The notes beneath the pieces were generated by a model. It did no database searches. It had not been told where the DNA came from and saw only the letters and a list, made by a program, of their open reading frames with translations. A program made the position numbers and the translations under genes. This document shows positions 9,098 to 17,704 of a DNA stretch of 64,000 bases, one piece after another. The first letter of the stretch is position 1; each line of letters opens with the position of its first letter. Source of the DNA: CBFHSF01 sp965658445 (GTDB lineage Bacteria; Bacteroidota; Bacteroidia; Flavobacteriales; Schleiferiaceae); assembly GCA_965658445.1 (NCBI GenBank), contig CBFHSF010000001.1:1-64000 (forward strand), given 5' to 3'.

Positions 9098-10182
9098 TAC
9101 TTAGGCGCGGTTTTGTAAAGGAAAATGCCCAAGATGGCAAAGACAATATTGGGAACCCAAACGGCAACCATTGGCGTTAAATCGCCATGCGTGGAAAAGG
9201 TTGTGGACACCTGCATCAGGAATATGTAAACCGTGGACAACAGGAGCCCCAATGCGATATTGAGCCCCAAACCTCCTCTTGACTTTTTGGTACTCAAAGA
9301 GACGGCTATCAAAATCAAAATAAAGGTAGAGAAGGGAAAGGCCGTTCGCTTGTACAGTTCGATTTCGTGGTAATTCACTTTTTCAGATCCCCTGAGAACT
9401 TCTGTGTCAATAAAAGACAGAAGCTCTGGAGTGTCCATCATGGAAGTGGTGAAGAGCTTGGGGACTACGTCCTCAGGCAAGAAGGGATAAATGGTGTCCA
9501 ATCTTCTGCCCGTGCTCAACAGTTCGGTGCCGTCTTCCAGAATTTCTCTTCGAACCCAATTGTCCAGCCTCCAGATTTTTTTGATGGAGTCGTAGCGAAT
9601 AAAATCCGCATCCAACTTGTTGATCATGCGACTCTTCTCATACACTTCATAAGAGAAGTTGTATCCGCTCTGACCTCTTTCATTAAAGCTACCCAAAAAG
9701 ATGACGTGATTGGGCTTTACCTGAAAGTGAATGTCCTGAGATTTGAGGTCTTGATTTTGGTTGTTGTTGATGTAGGTGTTCTCGAAGTTGAGGCGATCAA
9801 TATTGGTTTTGGGAATGACAAAGTGATTCATCCACATGCTCAATCCAAATACGACCAAGGCTCCGTAGAAAAAGGGCAGCATCAAGCGTCGATAGCTAAT
9901 ACTTGCGGACAAGATGGCTACGATTTCTGTACGAGCCGTCATTCTCGAAGTAAACCAAATCGTAGAAATAAATACGATTAACGAAGAAAATAGATTGCCG
10001 TAAAAGGCGATGAAATTCACATAGTAATCCATGAAAATCTCCCTTCCTGAGGCTCCTTTGGACACAAAGTCTTCCAGTTTTTCAGAGACGTCAAATACGA
10101 TGGCAATGAGCATGATGAGCATCAGCACCGTAAAGAAAGTCCCAAGGAACTTAAAGAATATGTAGCGGTCAATTAACTTCAT
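9097..10182 (-). CDS. LptF/LptG-family (YjgP/YjgQ) permease
   Basis: About 361 residues. N-terminal MKLIDRYIFFKFLGTF, three transmembrane segments, a large periplasmic beta-rich domain (about 130-265) and three C-terminal transmembrane segments, the standard LptF/LptG layout. These proteins form the inner-membrane permease of the lipopolysaccharide export ABC transporter. F and G cannot be told apart here. I chose ATG 10182, which overlaps the tgt stop (TAATG); the longer reading frame adds 14 residues with no homologue character. Operon: tgt, this gene, DMT permease. Confidence 0.9.
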   Translation of the reverse strand: MKLIDRYIFFKFLGTFFTVLMLIMLIAIVFDVSEKLEDFVSKGASGREIFMDYYVNFIAFYGNLFSSLIVFISTIWFTSRMTARTEIVAILSASISYRRLMLPFFYGALVVFGLSMWMNHFVIPKTNIDRLNFENTYINNNQNQDLKSQDIHFQVKPNHVIFLGSFNERGQSGYNFSYEVYEKSRMINKLDADFIRYDSIKKIWRLDNWVRREILEDGTELLSTGRRLDTIYPFLPEDVVPKLFTTSMMDTPELLSFIDTEVLRGSEKVNYHEIELYKRTAFPFSTFILILIAVSLSTKKSRGGLGLNIALGLLLSTVYIFLMQVSTTFSTHGDLTPMVAVWVPNIVFAILGIFLYKTAPK

Positions 10183-11336
10183 TACAATCGGGTCTGAACC
10201 TTTTCTACCATGACGTTTTTCCAAGAGGCAAAGGTGCCTTCTACAATGTGCTTTCTCGCTTCAGTTACTAACCAAAGGTAAAACGAAAGATTGTGTATAG
10301 AGGCGATTTGCCTCCCTAAATATTCATTGGCGTGAAACAGGTGTCTTACATAGGACTTTGAGTAGGTCTGGTCCACGTACTGATCACTGTTGGGGTCCAA
10401 TGGGGAGAAGTCTCTCTCCCATTTTTTGTTTTTGATATTGATGATGCCTTCGGAAGTAAAAATCATACCATTTCTACCATTTCTCGTGGGCATAACACAG
10501 TCAAACATATCCACTCCCAAAGCAATGTTTTCCAAAATATTAGCAGGAGTTCCCACGCCCATTAAGTATCTGGGCTTGTCTTCAGGGAGAATGTCACAAA
10601 CTTCCTCCGCCATGGCATACATTTCTTCGTGGGGTTCTCCCACAGAAAGACCACCAATGGCATTTCCCTCGCGGCCTTGTTCAGCGATAAATTCTGCACT
10701 GCGCTTTCTCAAATCCGAATACACCGATCCTTGAACGATGGGGAAGAGGGTCTGCGAAAAACCATAGAGAGGCTCTGTACTGTCAAATCGCTCTATGCAT
10801 CGCTTGAGCCAGCGGTGCGTCATTTCCATGGAATCCTTGGCGTAGCCGTATTCGCAAGGGTAGGGTGTACACTCGTCAAAGGCCATAATGATGTCCGCGC
10901 CAATAATGCGCTGAGTGTCCATTACGTTTTCTGGCGTAAACATATGAGAAGAACCGTCTATGTGACTTCTGAATTTCACACCGGCCTCAGTAATTTTTCT
11001 CATATCGCCAAGAGAATACACTTGGTAGCCTCCGCTATCGGTTAGCATGGGTCTATCCCAATTCATATAAGCGTGTAAACCCCCCGCTTCTCTGAGGGTC
11101 TCCATTCCGGGACGGAGATAGAGGTGGTAGGTGTTTCCCAAAATAATCTGGGCCTTTACATCTTCTTTGAGCTCGCGCTGATGAACTCCCTTCACGGTTC
11201 CGGCAGTTCCCACGGGCATAAAGATGGGAGTTTGAATTTCTCCTCTATCGGTTTTTACCACGCCCGCTCGGGCTTTGCTCTTGGGGTCCTTATGTTCAAG
11301 CGAAAATTCCAATGCTAATTCTTTTTGCGGATTCAA
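10182..11336 (-). CDS. tgt: Queuine/preQ1 tRNA-guanine transglycosylase
   Basis: A 384-residue enzyme that exchanges guanine-34 of GUN anticodons for preQ1. Present: catalytic aspartate context MLTDSGGYQVYSL, AIGGLSVGE, and nucleophile region GVDMFDCVMPTRNGRNG. The zinc site is odd. The usual Cys-x-Cys-x2-Cys in the C-terminal region reads DPNSDQYVDQTYSK here, so all three cysteines are replaced; the histidine in SIHNL remains. I recall that Bacteroidota homologues tend to share this, but could not verify it. First gene of the tgt/permease/DMT run. Confidence 0.95.
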   Translation of the reverse strand: MNPQKELALEFSLEHKDPKSKARAGVVKTDRGEIQTPIFMPVGTAGTVKGVHQRELKEDVKAQIILGNTYHLYLRPGMETLREAGGLHAYMNWDRPMLTDSGGYQVYSLGDMRKITEAGVKFRSHIDGSSHMFTPENVMDTQRIIGADIIMAFDECTPYPCEYGYAKDSMEMTHRWLKRCIERFDSTEPLYGFSQTLFPIVQGSVYSDLRKRSAEFIAEQGREGNAIGGLSVGEPHEEMYAMAEEVCDILPEDKPRYLMGVGTPANILENIALGVDMFDCVMPTRNGRNGMIFTSEGIINIKNKKWERDFSPLDPNSDQYVDQTYSKSYVRHLFHANEYLGRQIASIHNLSFYLWLVTEARKHIVEGTFASWKNVMVEKVQTRL

Positions 11337-11407
11337 AAGTACCTAATCTCACCGTATTGACCATCCTAATTAATGTTGGGTTAACTATGCCAAGAGTCAA
11401 TTATTGT

Positions 11408-11415
11408 TAATTTTG
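11408..11415 (+). promoter_or_regulatory. Predicted -7 box upstream of serC
   Basis: TAATTTTG matches the Bacteroidota -7 consensus TAnnTTTG exactly, 27 bp before the serC ATG. I see no well-spaced TTG -33 element, so this is a half-site prediction. Confidence 0.5.
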
Positions 11416-11441
11416 CCTGCAATAACATAGATGCACTCATA

Positions 11442-12509
11442 ATGAAGAAGCACAATTTTTCTGCCGGACCCTGTATACTCCCCGATTCGGTAATGAAACA
11501 AGCCTCAGATGCCATCCTTAATTTTGATGGTTTAGACCTATCCCTCATCGAAATTTCTCACCGCTCAAAGAACTTCGTAGAAGTAATGGAAAGAGCTCAG
11601 CAATTGGTTAAAGACCTCATGGGTCTTCCCGAAGGCTACTCCGTTCTCTTCTTGCAAGGTGGAGCAAGTTTGGAATTCCTAATGGTTCCCTACAACCTCA
11701 TGAAAGAAGGTGGTAAAGCCGCTTACCTCGATACGGGTACTTGGGCAAACAAAGCCATCAAGGAGGCCAAGGCCTTTGGAGGTACTGATGTTTTGGGTTC
11801 TTCTGCTGACAAAAACTATAATTACATCCCAAAGGGTTACACCGTGGGATCTGAATACGATTACTTCCACTGTACTTCCAACAACACCATTTTTGGAACG
11901 CAGATGAAGTCTTTTCCACAAGTAGATACTCTTAAGGTGTGTGATATGTCTTCTGACATCTTTAGCCGCCAGTTGGACTTCTCTTCTTTTGATTTAATCT
12001 ACGCCGGTGCTCAGAAAAACATGGGACCTGCAGGAACTACTTTGGTCGTTGTAAAAGATGAAATCTTAGGCAAGACCGGAAGAAACATTCCCACCATGTT
12101 GGATTACCAGACTCACATCAAGAAGGAGTCTATGTTCAACACGCCTCCTGTTTTCCCCATCTTCGTTTCTATGCTTACTCTAGAGTGGCTTAAGAACAAT
12201 GGAGGAATTTCTTGGATTGAAGGTATCAACCGCCAAAAAGCAGACTTGTTGTACAACGAAATTGACAACAACCCCTTGTTTAAAGGAGCCGCTGCGACGG
12301 AAGATCGTTCGGATATGAACGCTACTTTCCTTTTGACAGAAGAAGGTCTCAAGGACGAATTCGATGCTATGTGGAAAGCGGCGGGAATCAACGGACTTAA
12401 CGGTCACCGTTCTGTTGGAGGTTACCGCGCTTCAATGTACAATGCCCTTCCTTTGGAGAGTGTACAGGTGTTGGTAGATGTAATGAGAGATTTGGCTAAA
12501 AAGGCCTAG
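11442..12509 (+). CDS. serC: Phosphoserine aminotransferase
   Basis: 355 residues. A PLP enzyme making 3-phosphoserine from 3-phosphohydroxypyruvate and glutamate (it also acts in B6 synthesis). Signature N-terminus NFSAGPCILP, the PLP lysine context YAGAQKNMGPAG near residue 193, and the C-terminal motif GHRSVGGYRASMYNA that binds substrate phosphate. Normal length. It is followed 25 bp later by serA, so two consecutive steps of serine synthesis share a transcript. Confidence 0.97.
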   Translation: MKKHNFSAGPCILPDSVMKQASDAILNFDGLDLSLIEISHRSKNFVEVMERAQQLVKDLMGLPEGYSVLFLQGGASLEFLMVPYNLMKEGGKAAYLDTGTWANKAIKEAKAFGGTDVLGSSADKNYNYIPKGYTVGSEYDYFHCTSNNTIFGTQMKSFPQVDTLKVCDMSSDIFSRQLDFSSFDLIYAGAQKNMGPAGTTLVVVKDEILGKTGRNIPTMLDYQTHIKKESMFNTPPVFPIFVSMLTLEWLKNNGGISWIEGINRQKADLLYNEIDNNPLFKGAAATEDRSDMNATFLLTEEGLKDEFDAMWKAAGINGLNGHRSVGGYRASMYNALPLESVQVLVDVMRDLAKKA

Positions 12510-12534
12510 GCCTTTAAACATAAAAAGAAAGAAA

Positions 12535-13497
12535 ATGAAAGTATTAGCAAACGACGGAATTTCAGCCAGTGGAAAGGCGGCTCTAGAAGCCAACGGCCAC
12601 GTTCTATTGGAAACTACCGTTGCTCAAGATCAGTTGGCGGCCTTTATCCAGAGCGAGAACATTGAAGTTCTCTTGGTAAGAAGTGCTACCAAGGTGAGAA
12701 AAGACCTTATCGACGTATGTCCTTCTTTGAAAGTTATTGGAAGAGGTGGCGTAGGTATGGACAACATCGACGTGGAATACGCCAGAGAAAAAGGACTTAA
12801 GGTGATCAACACACCCGCGGCTTCTTCTCAGTCTGTTGCCGAATTGGTTTTTGCCCATTTGGCTGGAATGGTGAGATTCCTTCACGACAGCAACCGCAAC
12901 ATGCCTTTGGAAGGCGACAGCAAATTCAAGCAATTGAAGAAAGCGTATGCTGGTGGTGTAGAGCTCAAGGGAAGAACTTTGGGTATCGTTGGTTTTGGAA
13001 GAATTGGACAAGCGCTTGCCAAGTTGGCCCTAGGTCACGGTATGGATGTTTGTTTCTACGATATGATCACCGGAGATGTAGAGTTGGATTTAGAATTGGG
13101 TAACGGGGCGTCTGCTAAGGCCACCGTAAAATGGACTGAATTCGAAGATCTTCTCAAGACTTCAGACTTTATTTCTCTTCACGTTCCCGGAGCTGGCAAG
13201 GCGCTTATCGGAGCGGAGGAAATGGCCAAAATGAAGCCCGGTTCTGGATTGCTCAACGCAGCACGCGGTGGAGTGATTGACGAGCCCGCTCTTTTGGCAG
13301 CTCTGGAATCTGGACAAATCAAATACGCCGGTTTGGACGTATTCGAAAATGAGCCCACTCCAGCGGTTCAAGTATTGATGAATGGAAAGGTAAGTTTGAC
13401 ACCTCACATTGGTGCCGCTACTGAAGAAGCTCAAGACCGCATTGGAACGGAATTGGCAGAACAAATTCACGCCATTTCTCAAGAGGTTACTGCGTAG
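12535..13497 (+). CDS. serA: D-3-phosphoglycerate dehydrogenase (short form)
   Basis: 320 residues. Oxidises 3-phosphoglycerate to 3-phosphohydroxypyruvate, the first step of serine synthesis. NAD-binding GFGRIGQALAKLA near residue 152, arginine in NAARGGVIDE, and the Glu/His pair in ENEPTP and LTPHIGAAT. It ends just after the catalytic core, so the ACT regulatory domain of longer SerA proteins is absent. That suggests no serine feedback through that domain. A strong terminator follows. Confidence 0.95.
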   Translation: MKVLANDGISASGKAALEANGHVLLETTVAQDQLAAFIQSENIEVLLVRSATKVRKDLIDVCPSLKVIGRGGVGMDNIDVEYAREKGLKVINTPAASSQSVAELVFAHLAGMVRFLHDSNRNMPLEGDSKFKQLKKAYAGGVELKGRTLGIVGFGRIGQALAKLALGHGMDVCFYDMITGDVELDLELGNGASAKATVKWTEFEDLLKTSDFISLHVPGAGKALIGAEEMAKMKPGSGLLNAARGGVIDEPALLAALESGQIKYAGLDVFENEPTPAVQVLMNGKVSLTPHIGAATEEAQDRIGTELAEQIHAISQEVTA

Positions 13498-13526
13498 GTA
13501 GGAATTTCAAGAATGATAAATCAAAC

Positions 13527-13567
13527 GGGGAAGTCGAGAGAACATCTTTTGGCTTCCCCTTTTTTTT
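13527..13567 (+). terminator. Intrinsic terminator of serCA
   Basis: Stem GGGGAAG/CTTCCCC with an 18-base loop that pairs little, followed by eight T. It lies 29 bp after serA and separates it from the DUF1015 gene. Confidence 0.85.
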
Positions 13568-13709
13568 GTCGCATACGTTGGCTACAAAAGTTAAAGTGCA
13601 AACCCAATGTCCAAATCCAATGTGTTGTATTCTCAACATAATTCTTAGAACCCTGAAGGCCCTAAAGTCGTTACAAAATGTAACTTTGTCGTCCCCCAGA
13701 TGATAACAC

Positions 13710-14933
13710 ATGATTAAGATTACACCTTTTAGGGCGTTGCGTCCTACCCGAGATAAGGCGAACCTTGTGGGTTCGAGAAATTACGTTGAGTACACAGAAG
13801 AATCCCTTCAGGATAAACTCAATAACAATCCCTACACTTTTCTTCACGTCATCAACCCTGACTTTCACAGCCCCGATCGCGCTGTGGGTCAAGAGAAGTA
13901 CGAAAAGGTAAGAAAAGCCTTCTTGAAGTTTATTGACAAGGGCATTTTCTTAGAAGACAAGAAAGACGCCTTCTACATCTATCAACAGCAAACCGAAAAT
14001 CACCTGTACACAGGAATTATCGGAGGCGCTTCGGTTGAAGATTATCAGAAGGGAAAAATAAAAAAACACGAGAACACCTTGGCTCCCAGGGAAGAGATGT
14101 TCAAAGAATATCTTCACCACACCGGTTTTAATGCCGAGCCCGTTTTGCTTCTACACCAAGAGCTCAACGAGGTATCTCAATTGATAGGGAAGTACATAGA
14201 CACCCGAGCAGAGTACGAGTTTTCTACTACTGACAAAGTGGTTCACTACCTGTGGGTGGTCAATGACGATCAAGACATAGCCTCCATTCAGCATGCCTTT
14301 TCTACTTTGGATGAGGTCTACATTGCAGACGGCCACCACCGTTCTGCAAGCTCTGCACTCTTGGGTGCGGAAAACGAAGGCAAGACGCCACCGCTGGATT
14401 CCTTTATGGCCTTTTTCCTTTCAGAAACCACGATCAAGATTCACGAGTTCAACCGTTTGGTAAAGACTCTGGGAGACTTGTCTGAGGAAGCGTTTTTGGA
14501 GAGAGTGTCGAAGAGGTTCTCTGTCGTGGAACTCAAAAAGGACGTTTACAAGCCCGAGACGTTGCACGAGATGAGCATGTACCTCAAAGGCCATTGGTAT
14601 GCATTGTACGCCAAGCCCGGAAGCTTTAATCCAGAAAACCCAGTGGAATCATTGGACTGTCATATTTTGTCTGAGAATCTATTGGCTCCCGTTTTGGGCA
14701 TCGAAGATTTGAGAACCGACAACCGCGTTTCTTTCTTGCCCGGTGACTGCGGCCCCGAAGGTTTGATGGAGAAAGTAGATTCCGGAGACTACGCGGTAGG
14801 TTTTGGTTTGCTGCCCGTTTCTGTAGATCAACTCAAGGAAGTGGCTGATGCCGAAATGGTCATGCCCCCAAAGAGTACGTATATTGAACCGAAATTGCGT
14901 TCCGGAATTACCATTTATAAACTCAGAGATTGA
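13710..14933 (+). CDS. DUF1015 family protein
   Basis: A 407-residue member of the DUF1015 family, whose function is not established. Conserved stretches: ITPFRALRP at the N-terminus, SPDRAVGQEKYEKVRKAF, YIADGHHRSASSALL in the middle, and MPPKSTYIEPKLRSG at the C-terminus. It is very often found beside serA/serC in Bacteroidota, as here, which hints at a link with serine/phosphoserine metabolism (inference from context). Its TGA overlaps the ATG of yggS (TGATG). Confidence 0.9.
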   Translation: MIKITPFRALRPTRDKANLVGSRNYVEYTEESLQDKLNNNPYTFLHVINPDFHSPDRAVGQEKYEKVRKAFLKFIDKGIFLEDKKDAFYIYQQQTENHLYTGIIGGASVEDYQKGKIKKHENTLAPREEMFKEYLHHTGFNAEPVLLLHQELNEVSQLIGKYIDTRAEYEFSTTDKVVHYLWVVNDDQDIASIQHAFSTLDEVYIADGHHRSASSALLGAENEGKTPPLDSFMAFFLSETTIKIHEFNRLVKTLGDLSEEAFLERVSKRFSVVELKKDVYKPETLHEMSMYLKGHWYALYAKPGSFNPENPVESLDCHILSENLLAPVLGIEDLRTDNRVSFLPGDCGPEGLMEKVDSGDYAVGFGLLPVSVDQLKEVADAEMVMPPKSTYIEPKLRSGITIYKLRD

Positions 14934-15598
14934 TGTCCATAGCACAAAACCTATCTCGTATTTCAGAAGAGCTCGCTGAGGGGGTAACCCTAGTGGCGGT
15001 CTCAAAAACCAAGCCCATAGAAGATTTGCAGGAAGCCTATGATTGGGGGCAACGCGTCTTTGGAGAAAATAAAATCCAAGAGATGGCCGCCAAGCACGAG
15101 CAGCTTCCCAAGGACATTCAGTGGCATATGATAGGCCATGTGCAGACCAATAAAATCAAATACATGGCTCCCTTTGTGAGCTTGGTTCACGGTTGTGACA
15201 GAGTAAAAGTTCTCAAAGAACTCAACAAAGAGGCTCGCAAAAACAATAGAGTAATCGATTGTCTTCTTCAAGTGCACATCGCCCAAGAAGAAACCAAGTT
15301 CGGTTTTTCTGAAGAGGAAATTTTAGCTTTCGCCGAAAGCGAGGAAGCCCAATCCTATGAAAACATAAACATCGTAGGTCTCATGGGCATGGCAACTTTT
15401 ACGGATGATAAAAGCCAAATTGAGCAAGAGTTTTCCTCTTTGGCTCAATTATTTAATTCGCTAAAGGCCAAGTCCCTTTTCCCCAATTTCTCTACCTTGT
15501 CCATGGGAATGTCCGGTGACTATGGCTTGGCCATAGAGTGCGGATCCAACATGGTAAGAATCGGCAGTTCCATTTTTGGAGCTAGGAACTACAGTTAA
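14933..15598 (+). CDS. YggS-family pyridoxal phosphate homeostasis protein
   Basis: About 221 residues. A single-domain PLP-binding TIM-barrel protein that buffers PLP and affects amino- and keto-acid pools. PLP lysine context LVAVSKTKPIEDL, FGENKIQE, WHMIGHVQTNK, and phosphate-binding LSMGMSGDY plus VRIGSSIFG. ATG 14933 is chosen because it overlaps the upstream TGA. Its neighbours serC (PLP enzyme) and DUF1015 fit a PLP/serine theme. Confidence 0.93.
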   Translation: MSIAQNLSRISEELAEGVTLVAVSKTKPIEDLQEAYDWGQRVFGENKIQEMAAKHEQLPKDIQWHMIGHVQTNKIKYMAPFVSLVHGCDRVKVLKELNKEARKNNRVIDCLLQVHIAQEETKFGFSEEEILAFAESEEAQSYENINIVGLMGMATFTDDKSQIEQEFSSLAQLFNSLKAKSLFPNFSTLSMGMSGDYGLAIECGSNMVRIGSSIFGARNYS

Positions 15599-15599
15599 T

Positions 15600-16952
15600 T
15601 TGTACGCAGTAATTGACATAGAAGGAACCGGTGGTAAATACAATGAAGAATCCATCATTGAGATTGCTGTATTTCTATTTGATGGCCAGAAGGTCGTAGA
15701 TCAGTTTATTACCCTGGTCAATCCTGAGAAGCCCATTCAGCCCTTCGTGGAGAAATTAACCGGCATCACCAACAAGATGGTGAGACGCGCTCCCAAATTT
15801 CACGAGATTGCCAAGCGCATTGTCAAGATTACGGAGGGGGCCGTTTTTGTAGCACACAATGTAGATTTTGATTATCGCATTTTGCGAAATGAATTTGAGC
15901 GTTTGGGTTTTCCCTATGAGCGCAGAACTCTGGATACCATTAAACTTTCAGAAATGCTCATTCCCGGCCTTCCAGCCTATGGTTTGGAAAAGGTTTGCGA
16001 TGAATTGGGTATTAACAATGGTCATCGTCACCGAGCGGATGGAGATGCTTTGGCCACTGTAGAATTGCTGAAAATACTAATGGAGAAGGACACCAAAAAA
16101 GTCATTTCCCGTTTTTCTCACAATCGAACTCAGGACGGCGATTTTCCCTTTGCTCAGCAAACAGAAAAAATGAAAAATGCCACGGGCATTTACTACCTCT
16201 TTGACAAGAAAGGAAAGGTCATTTACATCGGCAAGAGCCAGTCTTTGAGAAATGAGATCAACAAGCACTTCTTGCCCACGAGTTTGGAAGCTCAAGAAAT
16301 TCAAGATCAAATACACTCCCTACAAGTGGAAGAGACCGGTTCCAAAACCTTAGCCTCCATAAAGTATTACATAGAGATTCAAAAGAACAAACCTCCCTTT
16401 TCTCCCATGCCCAAAAAGCTCATGCCGTTTGGGATTTTTATTTCTGAAAAGAACAAGAGGATATCTACCTGCAAGGTGCGGAAAATGCAAAAAGGAGACC
16501 GTCCGGTACTGATGGTTTCTTCAGAGGCGGAAGGTTTAAAAATATTGGCTCGCATAGCCTTTGAATGCGACATCCCTCTCAACAAGTACATCCCTTCTTT
16601 TCAGTACAGGCAAGCCAAAAAGCTATTTCCACCCTTGGGCGCTCCCGTACAACGCAAGCGTAAAAGAGCCTGGAGAACCCTTTTAAAGGAATTGGTTTTT
16701 CCGGAGAAAACCTTTTTGTGGACTGACAAGGGCAGAAACCCTCATGAGAAGTCATTTGTCTATGTGGAGAATCGCAAGGTGGTTGGATATGGTTTCTTTG
16801 AATTGCAATCTCAAGTAGATTCCCCAGAAAAAATTCATAAAATAATGACTCCCGTTCGCGATGACGCCTATGTGAGAAGTTTGATTTTTGAGCGTCTGCA
16901 GGCTGGAGATTCTTCGGTTACTCCTATCGACCTGAAAAATTCAAAGACATAA
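15600..16952 (+). CDS. DEDDh exonuclease fused to a GIY-YIG (UvrC/Cho-like) nuclease
   Basis: About 450 residues. Residues 1-165 are a DnaQ-type 3'-5' exonuclease: DIEGTGG (DxE), AHNVDFDYRIL and HRHRADGDALAT supply the DEDDh residues. Residues about 195-285 are a GIY-YIG nuclease: TGIYYLFDKKGKVIYIGKS. The C-terminal 170 residues resemble the UvrC/Cho-like extension. Such fusions are known and are thought to act in DNA repair or proofreading. Start: homologues begin at LYAVIDIEG, so I prefer TTG 15600, one base after the yggS stop; another TTG at 15576 would overlap yggS. Confidence 0.85.
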   Translation: MYAVIDIEGTGGKYNEESIIEIAVFLFDGQKVVDQFITLVNPEKPIQPFVEKLTGITNKMVRRAPKFHEIAKRIVKITEGAVFVAHNVDFDYRILRNEFERLGFPYERRTLDTIKLSEMLIPGLPAYGLEKVCDELGINNGHRHRADGDALATVELLKILMEKDTKKVISRFSHNRTQDGDFPFAQQTEKMKNATGIYYLFDKKGKVIYIGKSQSLRNEINKHFLPTSLEAQEIQDQIHSLQVEETGSKTLASIKYYIEIQKNKPPFSPMPKKLMPFGIFISEKNKRISTCKVRKMQKGDRPVLMVSSEAEGLKILARIAFECDIPLNKYIPSFQYRQAKKLFPPLGAPVQRKRKRAWRTLLKELVFPEKTFLWTDKGRNPHEKSFVYVENRKVVGYGFFELQSQVDSPEKIHKIMTPVRDDAYVRSLIFERLQAGDSSVTPIDLKNSKT

Positions 16953-16976
16953 AAAACCCCGAGCACAGCTCAGGGT
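16951..16976 (-). terminator. Intrinsic terminator of the barrel gene at 17019
   Basis: On the minus strand ACCC-GAGC-loop-GCTC-GGGT with single mismatches between the stem blocks, followed by six T (complement of the A run at 16951-16956). It lies about 40 bp past the stop of the leftward gene. Confidence 0.65.
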
Positions 16977-17018
16977 CTTCGATATAGATCTTGAATTCTC
17001 CAGTTGTGTGGAAGGATT

Positions 17019-17633
17019 CTAAAAGGCGTATCCTAAACTCAGAATAACTTGAGGTGTTCTCTTGTCTATGTCAAAAGTGTAATCGCTTCCAGCCACCGGA
17101 ATGGTAGCCTGATCGGCAGAAGAACCAAAGTTGCCTTCGTATTTGAGTTCTGCAAGGATTCCAAATAGTTTTACTCCAGCACCTACTTGGTATCCCCAAG
17201 TTCCCTTTTTATATGTGGATTCAAAAATTTCACTAGGGCTTTGTAGGTTGTAGGAAAGAATCGGTCCAGCAAAAATTCCAGCGGGTCCCAATTTTAATCC
17301 CACCATAATGGGAATGTCCATGCGATGCTGATTGTAATCGTAATCGGAAGTTCCACCCGTCTTTTCGGTAACAGTGACCTTTCCGTTGATATTGGTATAG
17401 AGGATTTCTGGCTGAACGTATAGGAGCAGTAGATTTAACCTCGCAAAGGCACCGGCGTGGTACCCAAAGTTAGAAGAGGATCCATTAACACTTTCTATAA
17501 TGGCATCGTTGATGTCATCCACTTTGATGTTGGAGGAGTTGACCCCCGCCTTGATTCCAAAGTCGAGGCCGATTTGTCCATACGCTGAGGTCGAGGCCCA
17601 AACCATGGCGCACAGAATTAGGAGCTTTTTCAT
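17019..17633 (-). CDS. Outer-membrane beta-barrel protein (PorT/OMP_b-brl_2-like)
   Basis: 204 residues. Signal peptide of about 19 residues (MKKLLILC...AYGQ), then GLDFGIKAGVNSSN, the usual opening of the small eight-strand Bacteroidota barrel family. It has repeated glycine/aromatic strands and a terminal aromatic ending LGYAF. It probably sits in the outer membrane; specific role unknown. It lies downstream of purC in the same direction but 70 bp away, with a perfect 7-bp inverted repeat (17681-17703) between them. Confidence 0.82.
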   Translation of the reverse strand: MKKLLILCAMVWASTSAYGQIGLDFGIKAGVNSSNIKVDDINDAIIESVNGSSSNFGYHAGAFARLNLLLLYVQPEILYTNINGKVTVTEKTGGTSDYDYNQHRMDIPIMVGLKLGPAGIFAGPILSYNLQSPSEIFESTYKKGTWGYQVGAGVKLFGILAELKYEGNFGSSADQATIPVAGSDYTFDIDKRTPQVILSLGYAF

Positions 17634-17704
17634 AGGATTTTTTGGTTTTTCTAGGTTTGTGCGCTCTTTCTCAAGACAGCCCTATTGGTTGGTCTACAAT
17701 AGGT

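Noticed and set aside
9367..9981. 204-codon antisense ORF
   Set aside because: It is the shadow of the LptF/G-like permease on the other strand; no family features, while the permease has a clear topology.
15576..15600. TTG at 15576 as start of the exonuclease
   Set aside because: It would overlap yggS by 23 bases and add eight residues absent from homologues, which begin at the YAVIDIEG region.
17681..17703. CCTATTG/CAATAGG inverted repeat as a purC terminator
   Set aside because: The stem is perfect (7 bp) but no T tract follows on either strand, so I do not list it as an intrinsic terminator.
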